Below are positions 61,601-64,000 of a DNA stretch of 64,000 nucleotides, one piece after another. The notes below the pieces were generated by a model that worked only from the letters and a program-made list of their open reading frames with translations, made no database searches and was not told the origin of the DNA. The stretch's first letter is position 1, and every line of letters begins with the position of its first letter. The translations under genes were made by a program, and so were the position numbers. Source of the DNA: Serratia sp. AKBS12 (GTDB lineage Bacteria > Pseudomonadota > Gammaproteobacteria > Enterobacterales > Enterobacteriaceae); assembly GCF_024793895.1 (NCBI RefSeq), contig NZ_JANUSB010000016.1, positions 1 through 64,000 of the forward strand, in the 5' to 3' direction.

Positions 61601-62686
61601 CTATATGAAACTTTCTTTATAAATTTTAATTGTCTCAGCTATCATTTTATCCGCCTTAAATTTATTCAAGAAAATAGCTTTGGCATTAATGCCTAATAGC
61701 CTCCAATCTTCTTTACTTTTTCCCTCTATAATTTTTGGCAACTCTGAAGGCGAAGTTATATCAAACATATAGCCATTTACACCAGGAGTGATCATCTCAG
61801 GAAAAGACGTACAATTGCTGGATATAATTGGCGTCCCATAACTCATTGCTTCAAGGGGAACCATCGCAAAGCCCTCCCAGCGGCTGGGAATAATCAAGAC
61901 ATCAGCGTGGAAAAAATAAGGGGCAATTTGATCCGAAGAAAGCCAGCCGGTAAACGTTGTTTGCGGCAATTCATATTGAAGTTCGTCACTGTGAACTGCC
62001 CCTCCGATAATGGTCAAATGATAGGGCTTTCCTGCCAGATCGTTGACCATCTTGGAAAGAATATCAAACCCTTTCTGGTAATCAAAACGACCCACAAATA
62101 ATAGATTGATAACATCCTGCCGGAACGGATTTGGGTAAACATCCGTATCGCTGGCTATCGGGACGCCATTGTAAACAACCTTGAGTTTCTTGGCGTTTAA
62201 CCCATGTTCTATAGCAGCCTTTCGTTCAAATTCACTTACGCAAATTACTGCATCAGTAATAGGCAACAGTCCTTTTTCAATTATTTTATAAACAAGTCTC
62301 TTTGCATTTCCACCTTCCATTAAGAAAGAAAAAGCGTGAGGACAATAAATGACTTTGGGACGATAGATAGGATAACAGAGAATCAATACCAATCTCCCCA
62401 ACACACCAGCAAATGTGCTATGAAGATGTATCAAATCTGGTTTATATTGCACTAGGGTGGAAATGAATTTAAAAACGAAAGAAAGAAAAGAAATAGGGTT
62501 TCTACCACTTCGCTTAAACGTCAGAACCGTTTCTTGCGGTAACACTTTTACTTCATCTTTTTGGTCTCTCGGAATAAGGCAATGAACATCCTTGATTTCC
62601 GGGTCGGCAACATTAGCAAGAATTATCTGCCGCATGACTGTTGCTACGCCACCTTTAATGGTTTCAGCCGCATGGAGTACCTTCAT
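61601..62686 (-). CDS. Glycosyltransferase, GT4 family
   Basis: This 361-residue GT-B enzyme has the N-domain MKVLHAAETIKGGVATVMRQ with a PDLIHLHSTFAGVLGRL segment. The C-domain has VINLLFVGRFDYQKGFDILS and the donor-binding EX7E motif in PSRWEGFAMVPLEAMSYGTP, then MITPGVNGYMF. It likely adds a sugar to the WbaP-primed lipid. The start overlaps the end of the next upstream transferase by four bases (ATGA). AT-rich codon use. Confidence 0.9.
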   Translation of the reverse strand: MKVLHAAETIKGGVATVMRQIILANVADPEIKDVHCLIPRDQKDEVKVLPQETVLTFKRSGRNPISFLSFVFKFISTLVQYKPDLIHLHSTFAGVLGRLVLILCYPIYRPKVIYCPHAFSFLMEGGNAKRLVYKIIEKGLLPITDAVICVSEFERKAAIEHGLNAKKLKVVYNGVPIASDTDVYPNPFRQDVINLLFVGRFDYQKGFDILSKMVNDLAGKPYHLTIIGGAVHSDELQYELPQTTFTGWLSSDQIAPYFFHADVLIIPSRWEGFAMVPLEAMSYGTPIISSNCTSFPEMITPGVNGYMFDITSPSELPKIIEGKSKEDWRLLGINAKAIFLNKFKADKMIAETIKIYKESFI

Positions 62687-63762
62687 AACCGATCAAGCTC
62701 CGATGAAGTAATATTATCGACAATACTATTTACTTTTTTTGCGGATAGAGACCATGAAAATCTCTTTACATTAGCTAAGCCTGCGGTAATCAGATTATCT
62801 CTTAGTTCTGATTCAACAATGACTCGTTTCATTGCCTCGGCCATCGCAGTATTATCATAAGGATCAAAATAAAGGACGCTGTCATTTAATACTTCGGGCA
62901 TTGAAGCTTTGTTAGAAGATATCACTGGGCATCCACAGGCCTGCGCTTCTAATGGAGGTATGCCAAAGCCTTCGTAAAAAGAAGGGAAAACAAAGGCCGT
63001 AGCATTCTGATAAAGAGAAATCAGTTCATTATCATCTACTCGTCCCAAAAATCTAACATCATCAGAGTCAGTGGCTTTCGTATAATCTTGTGCAGCGAAG
63101 CTGGCAGAAGATTTTCCAATAACTTTTAGCTTAAATGGAATATCATATTTGCTACGCAAAATATTAAAAGCTTCAAGCATCCCATGGAAATTCTTGTGAA
63201 AATTCGGTGAAGAAACAGCCAGTAAATAATCTTCTTTTTCTTTCACACTTGCTTGTGAATTTGTAAATTCCGAGCCAACGGCATTATAGATGATATGTAT
63301 TTTTTGTGGATCGTAATTAAAATAACTTAATATTTCTGACTTTGAAAATTCACTTACGGTAATTAAAGCTTTACTGTTCTTAAGCATCAATGGAATCAAT
63401 ATCGAATATAGCGCTCTGAATTTCCATGAGAAACTGGCTTTATATCTCTTATAGGTTACATCATGATGAGTAACAATCTGGTTCTTATAAAAAATTGGCG
63501 CCGTGCTGCACAAGTTTATCAGCAGTGGTGAACCGATGGACTTGAGATATTTTGGCAGTTCTATCTGTTCCCAATAGTGGCCACTCTTGTTGCCAATAGA
63601 TTTTATATTAACGTTTTGAGAAAATGAAGATCGCTTTATGTTCCGAGGGACTAACAGTACGATATCATCTCTTAGCTTTGCTAACTCTAAGCAGATTTGT
63701 TCAGCAAATCGTTGTACTCCTGTAACATCTTGCGTAAGAAATCTAGCGTTAATATAAATCAT
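62683..63762 (-). CDS. Glycosyltransferase, GT4 family
   Basis: This 359-residue protein has the N-domain MIYINARFLTQDVTGVQRFA (the TGVQRFA start seen in mannosyl- and rhamnosyltransferases such as WbdC-like enzymes), HHDVTYKRYKASFSWKFRAL and KALITVSEFSKSEILSYF. The C-domain has VRFLGRVDDNELISLYQNAT and PSFYEGFGIPPLEAQACGCP with the EX7E Glu pair. Mannose as the donor is plausible given manC/manB nearby, but this is inference. It is coupled to the transferase gene downstream. Confidence 0.9.
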   Translation of the reverse strand: MIYINARFLTQDVTGVQRFAEQICLELAKLRDDIVLLVPRNIKRSSFSQNVNIKSIGNKSGHYWEQIELPKYLKSIGSPLLINLCSTAPIFYKNQIVTHHDVTYKRYKASFSWKFRALYSILIPLMLKNSKALITVSEFSKSEILSYFNYDPQKIHIIYNAVGSEFTNSQASVKEKEDYLLAVSSPNFHKNFHGMLEAFNILRSKYDIPFKLKVIGKSSASFAAQDYTKATDSDDVRFLGRVDDNELISLYQNATAFVFPSFYEGFGIPPLEAQACGCPVISSNKASMPEVLNDSVLYFDPYDNTAMAEAMKRVIVESELRDNLITAGLANVKRFSWSLSAKKVNSIVDNITSSELDRL

Positions 63763-63786
63763 AACTCTCTCTTTGATTTGAATAAT

Positions 63787-64000
63787 TCATTTATAGCTAT
63801 AAGCAGCAACATCTTCTTTTGTGCATCCCTTTTTCTTCAGCACAAAAGGTACCGCAACAAACACAATGAGAAGTATGTTGTTGGGGAAGTTACCAAGCCC
63901 TAAGTTATAAAAAAGCTCAATCACCAGGGTAAAGAATATCAAATGTCTGGCACCAAACACGTCACAAGCTTTAATTGCAAACAGTTTTATTTGAATGTAA
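63787..64000 (-). CDS. C-terminal end of a membrane protein, possibly a polymerase (partial)
   Basis: Only the last 70 codons are in the window; the gene enters from the right edge. The readable end is IQIKLFAIKACDVFGARHLI, FFTLVIELFYNLGLG, NILLIVFVAVPFVLKKKG and CTKEDVAAYSYK, with two hydrophobic segments and a basic, cytoplasmic-looking tail. It stands 24 bases before a glycosyltransferase gene on the same strand, so a Wzy-type polymerase or another glycan membrane protein is likely. Family not established. It was found by direct reading of the minus strand. Confidence 0.55.
   Translation of the reverse strand, partial: YIQIKLFAIKACDVFGARHLIFFTLVIELFYNLGLGNFPNNILLIVFVAVPFVLKKKGCTKEDVAAYSYK

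Overview
The window looks like chromosomal DNA of a Serratia species, most likely in or near the S. marcescens group. This rests on E. coli-like protein sequences, an enterobacterial gene order (ybjG, deoR, dacC, gstB, yliI; then yeeZ, hisLGDCBHAFI, wzz, gnd), a QnrB-like chromosomal qnr gene, and a slaA-lipB-lipC-lipD block (S-layer protein plus type I exporter) of the kind described in S. marcescens. The species cannot be fixed from the sequence alone.

Layout. 1-4320 is a patch of mobile-element debris: an IS2-type left end joined head to head with a second IS2-group fragment, a decayed IS3 copy, two small genes of unknown origin, a plasmid-type tyrosine recombinase lacking its N-terminus, and an IS150-type element. 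4442-5112 holds qnr with a LexA-like box. 5946-10105 carries a secreted alkylsulfatase, ecotin and two PAP2 phosphatases (the second is ybjG). 10135-15229 is a deoxyribose catabolism locus: deoK-deoP-deoX diverges from deoC, followed by deoR. 16179-18937 is the serine pair sdaC-sdaB. 19013-27436 holds dacC, a reverse transsulfuration pair (cystathionine beta-synthase and cystathionine gamma-lyase type), a HAD phosphatase, gstB, yliI, a GNAT acetyltransferase and a CorA-type transporter. 27564-35893 is yeeZ and the complete histidine operon with its leader peptide and attenuator.

From 35953 to the right edge the window is almost entirely cell-surface biogenesis, mostly on the minus strand: wzz, gnd, a scrap of manB, manC copy 1, two glycosyltransferases, a Wzy-like polymerase and a Wzx flippase behind a JUMPStart/ops element (RfaH target), galE, manB, manC copy 2, lipD-lipC-lipB, the S-layer gene slaA, a divergent PslG-like secreted glycosidase, then wbaP, two more glycosyltransferases and the end of another membrane protein that runs off the edge. 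The last 6 kb are visibly AT-richer than the housekeeping part.

How it works together: manC and manB make GDP-mannose and galE makes UDP-galactose. Wzx, Wzy, Wzz and the glycosyltransferases would build and export a repeat-unit glycan. WbaP would start a glycan with a hexose-1-phosphate. LipBCD would secrete SlaA to the cell surface. The most notable structural points are the duplicated manC with a manB remnant bracketing the wzx/wzy block, the S-layer export system sitting inside a polysaccharide region, the SOS-type box in front of qnr, and the rearranged IS/plasmid debris beside qnr. No wholly unprecedented system was found.
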